64,000 nucleotides of DNA from Simmondsia chinensis (Eukaryota; Streptophyta; Magnoliopsida; Caryophyllales; Simmondsiaceae): NCBI GenBank assembly GCA_018398585.1, contig JAGTTD010000015.1:6949001-7013000 (forward strand). Direction: 5' to 3'. A program made the translations under genes and the position numbers. The notes beneath the pieces were generated by a model, which had not been told where the DNA came from, searched no databases, and worked only from the letters and a program-made list of their open reading frames with translations. How positions within the stretch are numbered: the first letter of the stretch is position 1; each line of letters opens with the position of its first letter. Below are positions 31,230 to 41,766 of this stretch, one piece after another.

Positions 31230-32640
31230 GGAATCGAATCTGTACACTCTATTGCAGCTATCTTGGCAACAGGATGAGAAGTTACAGCATATCATTCAGC
31301 AGCTGCAACAGGATCCTGCTTCACAAGCCAAATACTCTTGGCAACAAGATCAATTACGCAAAAAAGGCAAATTGGTGGTGGGACAAGATGCTGCATTACA
31401 ACACAAAATTTTGTCTTGGCTGCATAGTTCACCCGTGAGAGGACACTCAGGGAGAGATACTACACTAAAAAGGGTTAGATCAATCTTCTATTGGAAGGGA
31501 ATGACCCATACAGTGGCTAATTTTGTTCAAAAATGCAATGTTTATCAGTCATGTAAACATGAGAATATAGCCACACCGGGTCTCCTATACTCCCTGCCCA
31601 TCCCTGAGTCTATTTGGGCCAATGTGTCCATGGATTTCATAGAGGGACTACCAAAGTCTTTCGAAAAGGAAGTTATCTTTGTGGTAGTGGATTGGTTTAG
31701 CAAGTACGCTCATGTCATGGCACTTTCCCACCCTTACACTGCTCTTATCGTAGCACAAGTATGCATGGACTAGGTATATAAGCTCTATGGACTGCCGCAA
31801 TCAATTGTCAGTGGCAGAGATCCAATTTTTTAAAGTGATTTTTGGCAAGCACTCTTCTCGAATCATGGTGTTGATCTTATGTTATCCACAGCTTACCATC
31901 CTCAAACTGATGGTCAGACAGAGGTGGTAAACAGGTGACTTGAGACTTATTTGCTGTGCATATGTAGTTCTAACCCGAATTATTGGGTTAAGTGGCGGGC
32001 CCTTGCGGAATGATGGTATAATACCACATGGCATTCATCCACCAATACCACTCCCTATGAAGTCCTCTATGGGCAAGCTCCTCCTCTGCATATTCCATAT
32101 TTGGACAACGAAGTAGAGGTAGAAGTTGTCAATAACAGCTTGTTGCAAAGGGAAGATCAGAACAAGCTCCTTAAGTTCCATCTATAGAGAGCTCAGAACC
32201 GTGTGATGCAAACGGCTGATAGGCAGGAATCTGATTATTCATTCAATGTTGGTACCTTAAATTGCACCCTTATAAGCAAATTTTAGTGGCGGTTCATCTT
32301 AATCACAAGTTGGCTCCTCTTTTTTTGGGCCATTTCAGATCATTGAGAGGATTGGCAATGTTGCATATAGGTTACTCTTGCCTACTTCATTTAAGATACA
32401 TGATGTTATACATGTATCACAACTCAAGCACCACAAAGGGCCTTTGCTATATCATTCCATTACTACACAATGGAAATGGCGCTGTCATCCGCGAGCCTGA
32501 AGCAATTGTGCCGAGGCAACTTGTCAGAAGGGGTCATCGTCAAATGGAAACATCAGTCGGCTGAGCAGGTTACTTGGGAATTTTTATATGATCTCTTGAA
32601 CAAGTTTCCTTTTTTTTTAATCCTCGAGGACAAAGATGTT
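31230..32640 (+). pseudogene. Chromovirus integrase and chromodomain-like end, broken
   Basis: The zinc finger is visible (HSSPVRGHSGRDTTLKR and CNVYQSCK), then SMDFIEGLPKS and VVVDWFSKYAHVMAL for the catalytic core. After a stop at 31771 come KLYGLPQSIVSGRDP and [14 protein letters not shown]. The C-terminal 32470-32640 segment reads VIVKWKHQSAEQVTWEF with DLLNKFP, matching the pattern of the chromovirus chromodomain that can steer integration to heterochromatin. Frames change at about 31920-32260. Confidence 0.75.
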
Positions 32641-32656
32641 CTTAAGGGGAAGGATG

Positions 32657-32954
32657 TGGATACCGTTGATACTTCAAGATTAGCATTTTGTTTGATTACT
32701 AAGTGTACATGTATTCTTAGTAGCATTTTTGTCATATGTACTTAGTTGTTGAGAAGTTAGTTAAGGTAGTTAGCTCTTAGTTCAAGCATATATAGGAGTT
32801 ACTTCTTGGAAATGAGGTATGATTTTAATGACAACAAACACAATTCTTTCTCCCTCTCTATCTCCTCTTTCTCCCTCACATTCCTATGTTCATTCTCAAT
32901 TGATCTTCGAAGGGCAGATTGACTCTTCCTAAACCAATATTATCGGTTATATCA
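32657..32954 (+). repeat. Chromovirus 3' LTR
   Basis: Preceded by a purine tract (AAGGGGAAGGATG). Contains a short extra CTCTCTATCTCCTCTTTC stretch absent from the 5' LTR. Confidence 0.85.
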
Positions 32955-32959
32955 AATGG
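32955..32959 (+). repeat. Target-site duplication AATGG, right (chromovirus)
   Basis: Partner of 27886-27890; the host element resumes here. Confidence 0.8.
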
Positions 32960-33484
32960 CCCCAAAAGCATAGTGGCGGAGAACATGACCAACGACTGCT
33001 TTGAAATGAAGAATGAGGACGTAGAGGGTGGCATCAAGTGTCTGTCTCCGCCGCCTTGGCATCACGCCACCGGCGTCTCCCAAAAGCCGTCGCCGGGGCT
33101 GGGTGGAGTTAGGGTTTCGTGCATGGAGAAAGAGATGAAGTAGAGATTTGGGTTTCAATACTTTGAGGAAAATTATGAAATTTCCATTAAAGTTCATTGG
33201 GTATCTTTAACTTAAATATTTTAGGAAAAAAGAACATAAATTTTGTTGTCTATGTTAGACAATCTAAGTGGCTAAAATTTGTATTTATAGTATTTGACCA
33301 CTGAGAGTTACCAATTTGTATATCAATATCTTGACCTTTAAGGACAAGAGTCTTTAAAAGGAAAAGGTATTGATACAAACCGAAACATAATAATTAAGTG
33401 AGGTATAGTTTAAGTATTAGTAAATAGGTTATGTCCTTCATTCTAGTGATAGCCCTCCCCTAACTCTATATAGAGGCCCTTATG

Positions 33485-34533
33485 GGCTTCGCTTGTTTAG
33501 GAGAAAAAGTAAATTATAACTAGTTTTTATTCGGAAAAGAAATTCAAATCTGATTGAGGTTTTCCGATGTTTGTCTCAAGGGAAGACTTGATTCCGTATT
33601 ATGCTTTTTTCTTGTATGGTTTCAAAGAAACATTTTTCATTACTAATCTTACAACTTATTATAAAATAATGTAAGTAGCAATACAACTTATGCGAGAAGT
33701 AATAGAAAAATAAAATTAACTATCACAGCTATATAAGTAGGAAAATTATTTCTTAGATATTCTAACATTTGAGTATTTATTACCTAAGTATCCTATCATT
33801 TTAATATATACTATGAATTACCCAGAGATATGAAATTTTATCAGTTAGGTAATACCCTATACCAGAATCTGATGAATTCTCACTAAAACTTATAAACTTC
33901 AGCGCACTTGGATGATAAAATTTTTAAATTCCAGGGTACATCGTTGCATATTATTAAAAAATCAAAGTACTTATATAATAAATGCTTAAATCTTAGGGTA
34001 CTATGCTGCGGACCAGCTTCTCAGGTTGGGGGTCCTCGGAAACAGCCTCTCTTCAGGGTAGCCACCTAAAGGGGGAAGGCTGCGTACATCTACCCCCCAG
34101 ACCCTGCCTTTGCGGGAGCCCTTGCAGGCACTGGGCTTCTTGTTGTTGTTGTTGTTGTAAATCATAGGGTACCTAAATGATAACTTCCTTATGTAATATT
34201 ATATAACTATTGGAAATGATGAAATTTGTTTTTTTTGGAAGAACGATAAAGTAATATTTGGCCTTCATTTGATTGTTCAGTTCAATTTTTATCTATTGCC
34301 ATGACGTTAAAGGTTTGTCTTCCAATTCTATTTATTTTAGTTCAATTAAGATCTACATAATGATTACAATGAATATTTTTGCTTCACTTGGAATAATGAC
34401 TTCCCTCATTTTAATGGGAAGTCATTTTCCTTCTAATGGTCGAAAACATTTTCCTTCTATGAATGTGCGATAAACAAGGGAAAGTTGAAAACATATTCCT
34501 AGAATCTAGTTTTCCTGCCAAACAAACGAAGCC
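33485..34533. mobile_element. hAT-like non-autonomous DNA element
   Basis: Left end GGCTTCGCTTGTTTAGG and right end (reverse complement) GGCTTCGTTTGTTTGGC form inverted repeats of about 17-24 bp. Flanks CTTATG and CTTGATG look like one mutated short duplication, and joining them restores the LTR order seen at 27000. There is no transposase. It splits the right LTR of the non-autonomous element. Confidence 0.65.
34002..34157 (+). mobile_element. RTE tail insertion (5'-truncated LINE or SINE)
   Basis: The same tail blocks as 24925-25048, with a 15-bp target-site duplication (33987-34001 and 34158-34172, one mismatch). Only about 18 bases precede the tail, so the copy is a tail-only insertion. 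It sits inside the hAT-like element. Confidence 0.85.
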
Positions 34534-34763
34534 TTGATGTAGAGAAAGGGTATGGATGATATGAATATTTGAGTCTCTCTCGCCTTCTCTCTCTAGGTCT
34601 CTCCCTCCCCTTCTCTCTCTAGTATTTCTCACCCCTACCTTCCTTATAATAAAGCTGTATTTGTAATTTCTTACACTTTGTACGGACTATATACAAATAT
34701 ACTGCTTTGTTGAGAGTGGTTGATTGTTTTATTTGTTCATTTGTGTGAATCGATATGGTTCGA

Positions 34764-36184
34764 AAAATAAAACGTTTTAAAGAGAGCATGATCTAGGCCT
34801 CGCTCAGCTATTACTTTATTAGTATTTGTTATTTCTGCACGTTTCAGGTAATATCTTTCTAATTTATATATTTTGTATTATATTCCTGCATTTGATTCCA
34901 ACATTTTTTAATAAAATAGCCTCAAATATATTGTCCTATGAAGATAGTGATAGTTATTTTTAATCTCATTTCAATATCTACATGTTCTTTATTTCATTCC
35001 AATATTTCGTGATGCTATTGAAATATATCTTGCTAACAAAGTAACCCAAAAGCTACATATGGTCTCTTGCAGTTGACAGGTTACATTAATACACCAAATG
35101 GTATTAATGTTAGATTATGGTCTTATGAAATTCGATATCCACTATAGGATGTAACTTAGTTTCGTAAGTTTTTTAGTAATAATGGGCTCGAGCATCTTGA
35201 TTAAAATAAAATGGGAAACTGTTTGAGAATTTATATTCGGGAAATTAGGATGTGGTTTGCCAATTTTAGCCACCCGTCTCACTTAGGCTTGTTGGAGGCA
35301 AACTTGGACGATTATATTCTAATTTGGAAAATAAAAATTGTAGACGATTTTGTTGATTTGAAATTGAGGTTTAAATTGGGCTTTGTTTTAAAATGGGTAT
35401 TAATGATGTTTTGAAAAATATCTTGTATTTTCTTCTAGGTAATAAATAAAATTTTGGTTTCTTATTGTACCTGTTGGTTATTACCTGGATGCCCCGTTCC
35501 TCGTGCCCAGCCAGCTGCCTGTGCCGTTAGATTTGTGCCACATGTCCCAGTGTGCTCCGTTGGATGAGATTGTGCACTGTTGCTTTAAACTCCTTTCTTT
35601 ATTTGGGTTTCATTAGATGAGCATCAGATGAATTTTATATATGAGCTTTCTACAGCGTAAAAGATGGAGAAAGCCAAAATTTAGGGTTTCTCTGGTGAAA
35701 TAAAAACGCAGAGAGAGAAAGAGAAGAAATGGAGGAGAAAGATTGACTTTCTAGTGAGAGAAAGCTTGTATAAGAAGAGAGAAAGCTTGTAGATTGATGT
35801 TGGAGGGCTGAAGAAGAAGAAGATGGCGGTGAATCTTTGGAGCTCGGGATGCTCGGTTCAAGGCAGTGACTCGAAGGCATAGTCCCATATGAGGTCTTCT
35901 TAAAAAATACAACTAGTGTTTGGATCTCTAGGTTGTTCTTCGCTCATATCGCTCTGTTATAGATTTTCTCATGTTCTTTCTCGTTTTCTTGCTCTAATCT
36001 CTATAAAGGTTGCTCTAATCTCGCTCCTTTTCCATTTCATCTCTAGTTTTCCTTTTCCAGTTTGCAATATACAAAACCAGAAAATGTGTTCAAGTAATTC
36101 CTATTTTCCAATTTTTTGAAAGTTGACAATAATACATAAATAATGTACCACCCGATATAGGAATCAACTTTTGTCGTCTTAATA
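34764..36184. other. AT-rich spacer, nothing recognised
   Basis: No gene recognised. A purine-rich stretch at 35660-35830 produces Ser-rich minus-strand frames only. Confidence 0.4.
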
Positions 36185-36750
36185 TAGGGGTGCAAACGAG
36201 AAGAGCCGACCCGAGAACCCCCTTATTCGAATTTGAACTTGATAAGGCGTATCGAGCTCAAGTTCGAGCCGAGCTTTTTTCAAGTTTTTCCAACCCTCAT
36301 TCGAACTTGATTCGAAAAGATTTTAGTATGTTCGATACTCGGCTCGGATTATTAGGCTTTTCGAGTTGAGTTGAGCTTGTTATTGAGTAACGTCGAGCTC
36401 ATCATCGAGCCCAATCAAGCTTAAAACCGAGCGGAATTTGCCATTGAGTCGAGCTCACTATCGACGCTTTTCAAATTACTATCGAGCCATTATTGAACCA
36501 CTTTCGAACCAATATCAACTATTAATGGGCTTTTAATGAGCTTTTAATGAGTCTTTAACAAGCTCTTACCAAATTGTTCGCGAGTCTTAACAAACCGAGC
36601 GTCCCCTATTTGAATTCGGCTCATTAAGCTTATTGAACTTGCTCAAACTCGGCTCGATAAGTTATCAAGCCCTCATAATGAACACAAAAGAGTCCTAATC
36701 AATTTTGAATGCAAGTAGTTCATCGAACGTTTAATTCGTTTACACTTCTA
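36185..36750. mobile_element. hAT-like MITE rich in GAGCTC/TCGAGC motifs
   Basis: Left end TAGGGGTGCAAACGA and right end (reverse complement) TAGAAGTGTAAACGAATT form inverted repeats of the hAT type. Flanks TCTTAATA (36177-36184) and TCTTAGTG (36751-36758) fit a diverged 8-bp duplication. The interior repeats CGAGCT and TCGAAC words. No coding capacity. Confidence 0.6.
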
Positions 36751-37557
36751 TCTTAGTGGATAGTCCGATATTGCTTTCTAAAAAAGGAACCTAACCTTAA
36801 GTACCCCTAAAGCCCACTCTATAACATTGTACAAAGATGAGTATCTATAATTAAATAACTCACATGATCTTATTTGTCATATGCGTTGAAAATTATTTAT
36901 CGCTTTTAAAATTGGGAACCTAACCTTGAGTACTCAAAAATTAGTTACATAAAAGGAGAAGGAGATGGGGGTATATAGAAAATATTATAGAATGGGTGAG
37001 TACTGTGAAAATGTGAAAGTAAGGTTACGGAAAAGTTGGAAAACAAAGTCTTATTTTGTGAAGAAAACTTGTAAAAGAGCTTAAAACTATTTCCAAATCT
37101 ATGAAGAAATAGAAAAAAATTGAAAAACTGTTTTCCAACTTCTGAAATTAGAAAATTGCAGTGCTAAACATGTTTTCCGGTTTTTTAGTTTTTCAGGAAC
37201 ATTTTCCTTAAAATAGGAAAATTCTTTATTAATAAATAGGCTCAAAAAGTTTCATAAACATTAGAGGGACCAACTAACTTATTTTTCTCCCTTTTTCTTT
37301 CTTTGGATATCATCTTTGAATTCGATAGTACTACCATGCTTCTGTCATGCAATAAATACATTTGCCAATGCCTTAGAATTTTGCTTGTTTGGGATATAAA
37401 TTTGAGTTGGAGCATTTACAGTTAGGACATACGACTTAATCACTCTCTCATTTTTTCAACTCTTGCTTTTCTCCCTCTAATTTTAGAAATATTGTTTTCT
37501 CAAATTTACAACCAACAAAACTTATTGAAAATTGCCTCCTCTAAGGTCCAATCTTTG
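36751..37557. other. AT-rich spacer, nothing recognised
   Basis: No open frame, RNA or transposon terminus recognised. Confidence 0.4.
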
Positions 37558-37562
37558 TTTAC
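37558..37562 (+). repeat. Target-site duplication TTTAC, left (Tat element)
   Basis: Repeated at 54895-54899. Confidence 0.75.
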
Positions 37563-37890
37563 TGTTTTGGGGTTTTTTTGGTGAGGTTCGAAAAGGGGGA
37601 ATCGAACTCAAGTTCCTCTCCCTCTACCTTCCGATGCTCTTTGCTTTTATAGGGAATGAAGAAGGGTAGGCGGTATTAGTGAGAGCAGATGGTAGTGGAA
37701 GAGGTGGGCGGTATTTGGTGGGAGGAGACTGGCCCTCTATGGAGTAAGAAAAAGGGGGTACCGTGTGCCTATTAATTAGGTAGGTAGTAAACGGCTGTCA
37801 ATATTTCTTATGGGCCTAGCGGTATGCCAGAGAAGAGTTTTCCACGTGATTTCTAGACGGTACTGCCTTTATCTAGGGGTATCCTCAATA
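37563..37890 (-). repeat. Tat 3' LTR
   Basis: Matches 54545-54894 along its length. The other LTR has an extra copy of a GGTACCGCCTTTAT-containing segment. On the minus strand it begins TATTGAGG and ends AAAACA. The purine tract GTGGGGGGC lies at 37901-37893. Confidence 0.85.
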
Positions 37891-37942
37891 GTTAGCCCCC
37901 CACTTTGGGGCTAAAAGTACTTTTAGCCTCAAAGCATTTTTC

Positions 37943-37950
37943 TATAAATA
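37943..37950 (+). promoter_or_regulatory. TATA-like box ahead of F-box pseudogene
   Basis: CTATAAATA lies about 60 bases before the ATG at 38006 on the same strand. It may be captured with the gene or be chance in AT-rich DNA. Confidence 0.3.
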
Positions 37951-38005
37951 CCCCTAGTGGCTTGTCACTTTCTTACCATGACCCACCTTCCTTTATGCTT
38001 TATAA

Positions 38006-39156
38006 ATGGATGATATAAATCATGAAATTCTGTCTTGGCTTCCTATAAATTCAATTTCAAGGTACTTGCGCGTCCTCCCATTTTCGCGATTTTCTTTTGG
38101 ATTATGATTTTATGGAAGGACAATCTTTTCATACACTTGACCACTGTGCGGATGGGTTTTTGCTGCAACTTGAGGGTGTTTTTTCGCGTGATCATTTGGA
38201 AGTGTTCTCTTCTTCTGGGGACCATTCCCCAATCATGCTGCTTGACGTGTTAGAAGTACTGATTGATAATGTTTGCGTGGTTGGTGTTGCAGGTGGTTTA
38301 GTACTGTGCTAGGGTTACGACCTTTCTCAATTGTTTGTCTGTATCCTTGCTCTTGGAATACGCCAACTAATTGATTTTCTTGAGGAGATTCTAACGGGCT
38401 ATTTAGATTCTCTTTTGAACTTGGTGTTTGGATGCTTTGATACCGCTACCAATTTTGGATTTTATTTATTCCTGTTAACAATGAACTTGGCCCATCCTTT
38501 CCGTAGCCCGTGGCCTAATGAGTACAAGGTATAATTTTGGGAAGGCCGGTGGGATGCTTGGGGAATTCTTGATGTGGGGCCTAGAAATGTTGCCATTGCG
38601 GATCACGTTGGTTTCAGTGGGGAGTTGTTCTTTTTGTTTGACTGGGGTAGCTATCTGGAGGATGTTCAGAACCGTCCTTATGTGGTTCGTTCGACTACCG
38701 TGATGGGTTTTTTCATGCAGGATGCCTTTCCCAGACGCGATTTGCGAAAATCTACTCTCTTGCAGTGATGCTAAGATCTCCAAGTGGTGGGTTTCATCAA
38801 CGGATTCACCCGTTTTGTGCCTGATCACTCTTCGAAGTCCTGTATTCACGGTGCGGACTTTGTCGGATGTGGAGGATCCTTCTTCTTGGGTAAAGCAATG
38901 CAGCTTATATATCCGGCTGCCTTGGTCAGGAGGCAGATGGGATCTTGTTATTACAAGCTTTGTGATATCCCGAGACTGTATTGCTTTTACTGCCCATAAC
39001 CAAGTGTTCCGGTGCACTCTTCATAGAGATTTGCACGGGCATATATACCACTTGGGAAATCACCGGGGCAAATCCCAAGTTCAGCTGTTTTCTTTTTCGG
39101 GATCTTTATTTTGGTATGGAAATGATCCCATGATACCTTTTGCTGCTTTTGAGTAA
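38006..39156 (+). pseudogene. F-box-protein-like pseudogene inside the Tat 3' region
   Basis: ATG at 38006 opens MDDINHEILSWLPINSISRY, which fits the start of an F-box (Asp-Ile ... Glu-Ile-Leu ... Leu-Pro ... Ser ... Arg). After a one-base shift the same domain continues as SSHFRDFLLDYDF, then HTLD, VGVAGGLVLC and FDTATN, positions that suit the F-box-associated region. The 38570-39156 part (SRDCIAFTAHNQVFRC) is compatible but not diagnostic. Stops at about 38310 and 38532 and frame changes make it dead. No intron is visible. F-box proteins are substrate adaptors of SCF ubiquitin ligases. It lies antisense to the Tat element, between repeats and LTR, so it was probably captured from the host. 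Confidence 0.5.
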
Positions 39157-39559
39157 GCGGGAAAGTTTGCTTAGGTTAGTTGACGGTTAGTTTAGTTGCA
39201 GAGTTTAGTTGTTCTTGTAGTAAACGGATGGTGTACTCTTTCTTTTGGTATTTGCTCATAGATCTATATTTTGTTAGTAGTAGCCGTGACAAGTTTTGAA
39301 GTGAATGTAATTTTGCTCTTTTGTATAATACTCGGCCTTTGTTGTTAGCCGGGCGAATACCTATATGCCTAGTAGATTGCTTTGTGAAACTATGCCGGCA
39401 CATGTACTTGTATAAATTTCTTTTTGCTAGTTAAGATGCAGCTAGCTTCTTGTCCTTAGTTATCAGATGAATTTGGATAACTGTAGACTTTCAACGTTAA
39501 TGGGAGTTTTTTTTTTTATAGATAAATAACTTCATGCTCTCAATCTTACTTGGAGCGAA

Positions 39560-39960
39560 TCACAACCGCTAGCCCCCAGTGTTAGATGGGGCACAAACAA
39601 CTGCGGACACCCGATGTTAGTGAGAGTTTTCCGCCAACCCCCAGTGTTAGATGGGGTATAAACACCTGCAGACTCCCGATGTTAGTGGGAGTTTGCCGCA
39701 AGCCCCCAATGTTAAAAGGGGCACACACAACCGTGGACTCCCGATGTTAGTGGGAGTTTACCGCCGGCCCCCAGTGTTAGATATGGAATAAACAACCACG
39801 AACTCCCAATGTTAGTGGGAATTTACCACCAGCCCCTAGTGTTAGACAGGGCGCAAACAACTGCGGACTCCCGATGTTGGTGGGAGTTTATCGCCAGCCC
39901 CTATTGTTAGACAGGGCATAAACAACCAAGGACTCTCGATGTTAGTGGGAGTTTACCGCC
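39560..39960 (+). repeat. 65-bp tandem repeat array, six units
   Basis: A CCCCCAGTGTTAG-type start recurs at 39572, 39637, 39702, 39767, 39832 and 39897, an exact 65-bp spacing. Each unit also holds CTCCCGATGTTAGTGGGAGT, a short inverted repeat. Copies differ by several substitutions. Confidence 0.9.
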
Positions 39961-40037
39961 CTTGAATAATTCCATGCTCCCAATTCTACTTGGAGCAGAT
40001 CACAACTTCCATGGCTGAGGTAAAAATAAATCACATA

Positions 40038-40250
40038 ATAACATTAAGCCCTCAGTCGTTAATAAGGCCGAGTTAAAATAAGACACGTAAATAACATTGA
40101 GCCCCCAGCTGTTAATAAGGCTTAGTCAAAATAGAACACACAAATAACATTGAGCCCCCTGCCGTTAATAAAGTTGAGTTAAAATAAAACATGTAAATAA
40201 CATTGAGCCCCCAGCCGTTAATGAAGCTGAGTTAAAATAAATTGCTAACG
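40038..40250 (+). repeat. 53-bp tandem repeat array, four units
   Basis: CATTGAGCCCCCAGCCGTTAA-like starts at 40042, 40095, 40148 and 40201, spacing exactly 53 bp. It is unrelated in length to the 65-bp array but shares the CCCCCAG word. Confidence 0.85.
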
Positions 40251-40387
40251 TGACAGTGCAAAAGCTTCTAGCCCCGGTTTTTTTGATAACTTGTAAATCA
40301 CAGTATTCGAGGCTTCTTTAATGTGGTGCCACGTGCAGTCGTCGTACTTATCCGGTTGCTTCTTTTTCCCCAAGTAAGCCCTTTTTC

Positions 40388-40392
40388 CCTTT
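40388..40392 (+). repeat. Target-site duplication CCTTT, left (copia-C)
   Basis: Repeated at 45759-45763. Confidence 0.8.
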
Positions 40393-40666
40393 TATTGAAA
40401 ATAACTAGTCTAATATGTGTTTTACTTATGTATTTCATTTGTATTTTATTTGTGTATACATGTAATAGTCCTAGTAGTAAAGACTATTAGGAGACAAGAT
40501 CTACATTTTTAGCTTAGTAGTAAAGACTAGTTGTAGAGACAAGATTCACATTTCTAGCCTAGAATTTATTAGTTTATTTGTAATATAAATTAGTGTATTT
40601 TCATAAATGCAGGTATCAAATTCATTCAAGGAATTCTCTTGTGTTTCTTGATTTTTATAATTTACA
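40393..40666 (+). repeat. copia-C 5' LTR
   Basis: Matches the 3' LTR outside the MITE. The first bases read TATTGAAAATAAC where the 3' LTR has TGTTGAAAATAAC. Ends TTTACA. The primer site TGGTATAAGGGC (40667-40678) is a degraded initiator-tRNA site. Confidence 0.85.
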
Positions 40667-40804
40667 TGGTATAAGGGCAGATTTGAGAACCGATTTTCCT
40701 ACCCATTGTTGCACAGCTTGCGGCGGCTTCATCTCCTTTTGTAAGCCGATTTTTTCCCCGCTTGTTACTTGTTTTTAGTTTTGTTTTTATTGCATCTTTT
40801 CATA

Positions 40805-41709
40805 ATGTTGAGGGAAGAAATCAATCAAGTTGTTATGCCAGTTTTCGTTTCAGAGGGAGCTCCTCATATGAATTCTCCCTACTATTTACATCCCTCGGAT
40901 CATCCGGGATTAGTCTTTGTACAAGACGTTTTAACTGGTCCCAACTTTCCAGCTTGGAGGCGATCTATCTTTAAAGTTTTTAGAGCTAAAAGAAAAATTG
41001 GTTTCCTAGACAGAACCATTAACAAACCGGACAAAGATTCGCCGGATTTTGAAAATTGGAGCGCATGTGATTCTATGGTTTCCTCTTGGCTCACTGACTT
41101 GGTTTCCAAAGAGAATAATGCTAGCATTGCGTATTTTAAAACTTCGCACAACATTTGGTTAGATCTAAATGAACGATTTTCTCAAGGTAACATTCCTCGA
41201 GTTTATGAAATCAAACGCGAAATTTTAGGTCTAAAACAAGATAACATGCCAATTTTTGATTATTTACAAAATTGAGAGCGTTATGGGATGAACTCTACAC
41301 TCTTGTATCTATTCCACCTTGCACCTGCGGTTCCACTCAAGCCTTTTCTGGTATTCGAGATATGGAAAGGCTCCTTGACTTGCTAATGGGTTTAGATCCT
41401 TCTTTTTCAACAATTCGTTCTCAACTCATGAATATTAAGCCTCTTCCTACCGTTGCTAGTGCCTACTCCACACTATGTCAAGAAGAAAAGCAACAAAGTA
41501 TTGCTTCGGGAAATGTTGTGGTACCAGAGGCTACTGCCCTTGCTGTTAAAGGGAACGTTGAGATGGGAGGTGGTTCGTTCGTTTCAAATGGACCACCTTC
41601 CAAACGCAATAACCGTTTATTTTGTTCTCATTGTAAGAAGCAGGGACATTCAAGAGACCGTTGTTATGAGTTGATAGGATATCTAGCAGGATGGAGACAA
41701 CGCACATAA
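40805..41709 (+). pseudogene. copia-C gag, frameshifted
   Basis: ATG at 40805 (MLREEINQVVMPV). The N-terminal copia gag motif YYLHPSDHPGLVFV is followed by LTGPNFPAWRRSI and the gag core (IWLDLNERFSQGN, VYEIKREILGLKQ). A shift at about 41272 moves to the next frame (LRALWDELYTL, LMGLDPSF). The zinc knuckle is FCSHCKKQGHSRDRC at about 41620-41665. It would build the particle; the shift separates the capsid from the knuckle. Confidence 0.85.
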
Positions 41710-41766
41710 AACATGGGAGGTCGGGCCTAGCTGCAGCAGTCGACACCTGCTGGTGGTGGTCCAACA

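Larger units (their letters stand above)
27891..32954 (+). mobile_element. Ty3/gypsy chromovirus, full length, decayed
   Basis: 5' LTR 27891-28165 and 3' LTR 32657-32954 flank gag, protease, RT, RNase H, integrase and a chromodomain-like C-terminus. The flanking duplication is AATGG. Small LTRs, a tRNA-iMet primer site and the C-terminal domain suit the Reina-like group. Many in-frame stops are TAG or TAA at positions where relatives have Gln or Trp. Confidence 0.85.
26905..34763 (+). mobile_element. Non-autonomous LTR element hosting a chromovirus
   Basis: The left LTR (about 26905-27213) is followed by a primer site TGGTATCAAAGCG and about 0.67 kb of internal sequence. A chromovirus then intervenes (27891-32954), followed by about 0.4 kb more internal sequence, a purine tract (TTAAAAGGAAAAGG, near 33358) and a right LTR (about 33375-34763) split by a hAT-like element. 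Without insertions the internal domain is only about 1.1 kb and has no RT. It must have depended on another element's proteins. Confidence 0.65.

Noticed and set aside
39560..40250. CRISPR-like array
   Set aside because: The repeats are head-to-tail tandem units without unique spacers, inside a plant retrotransposon.
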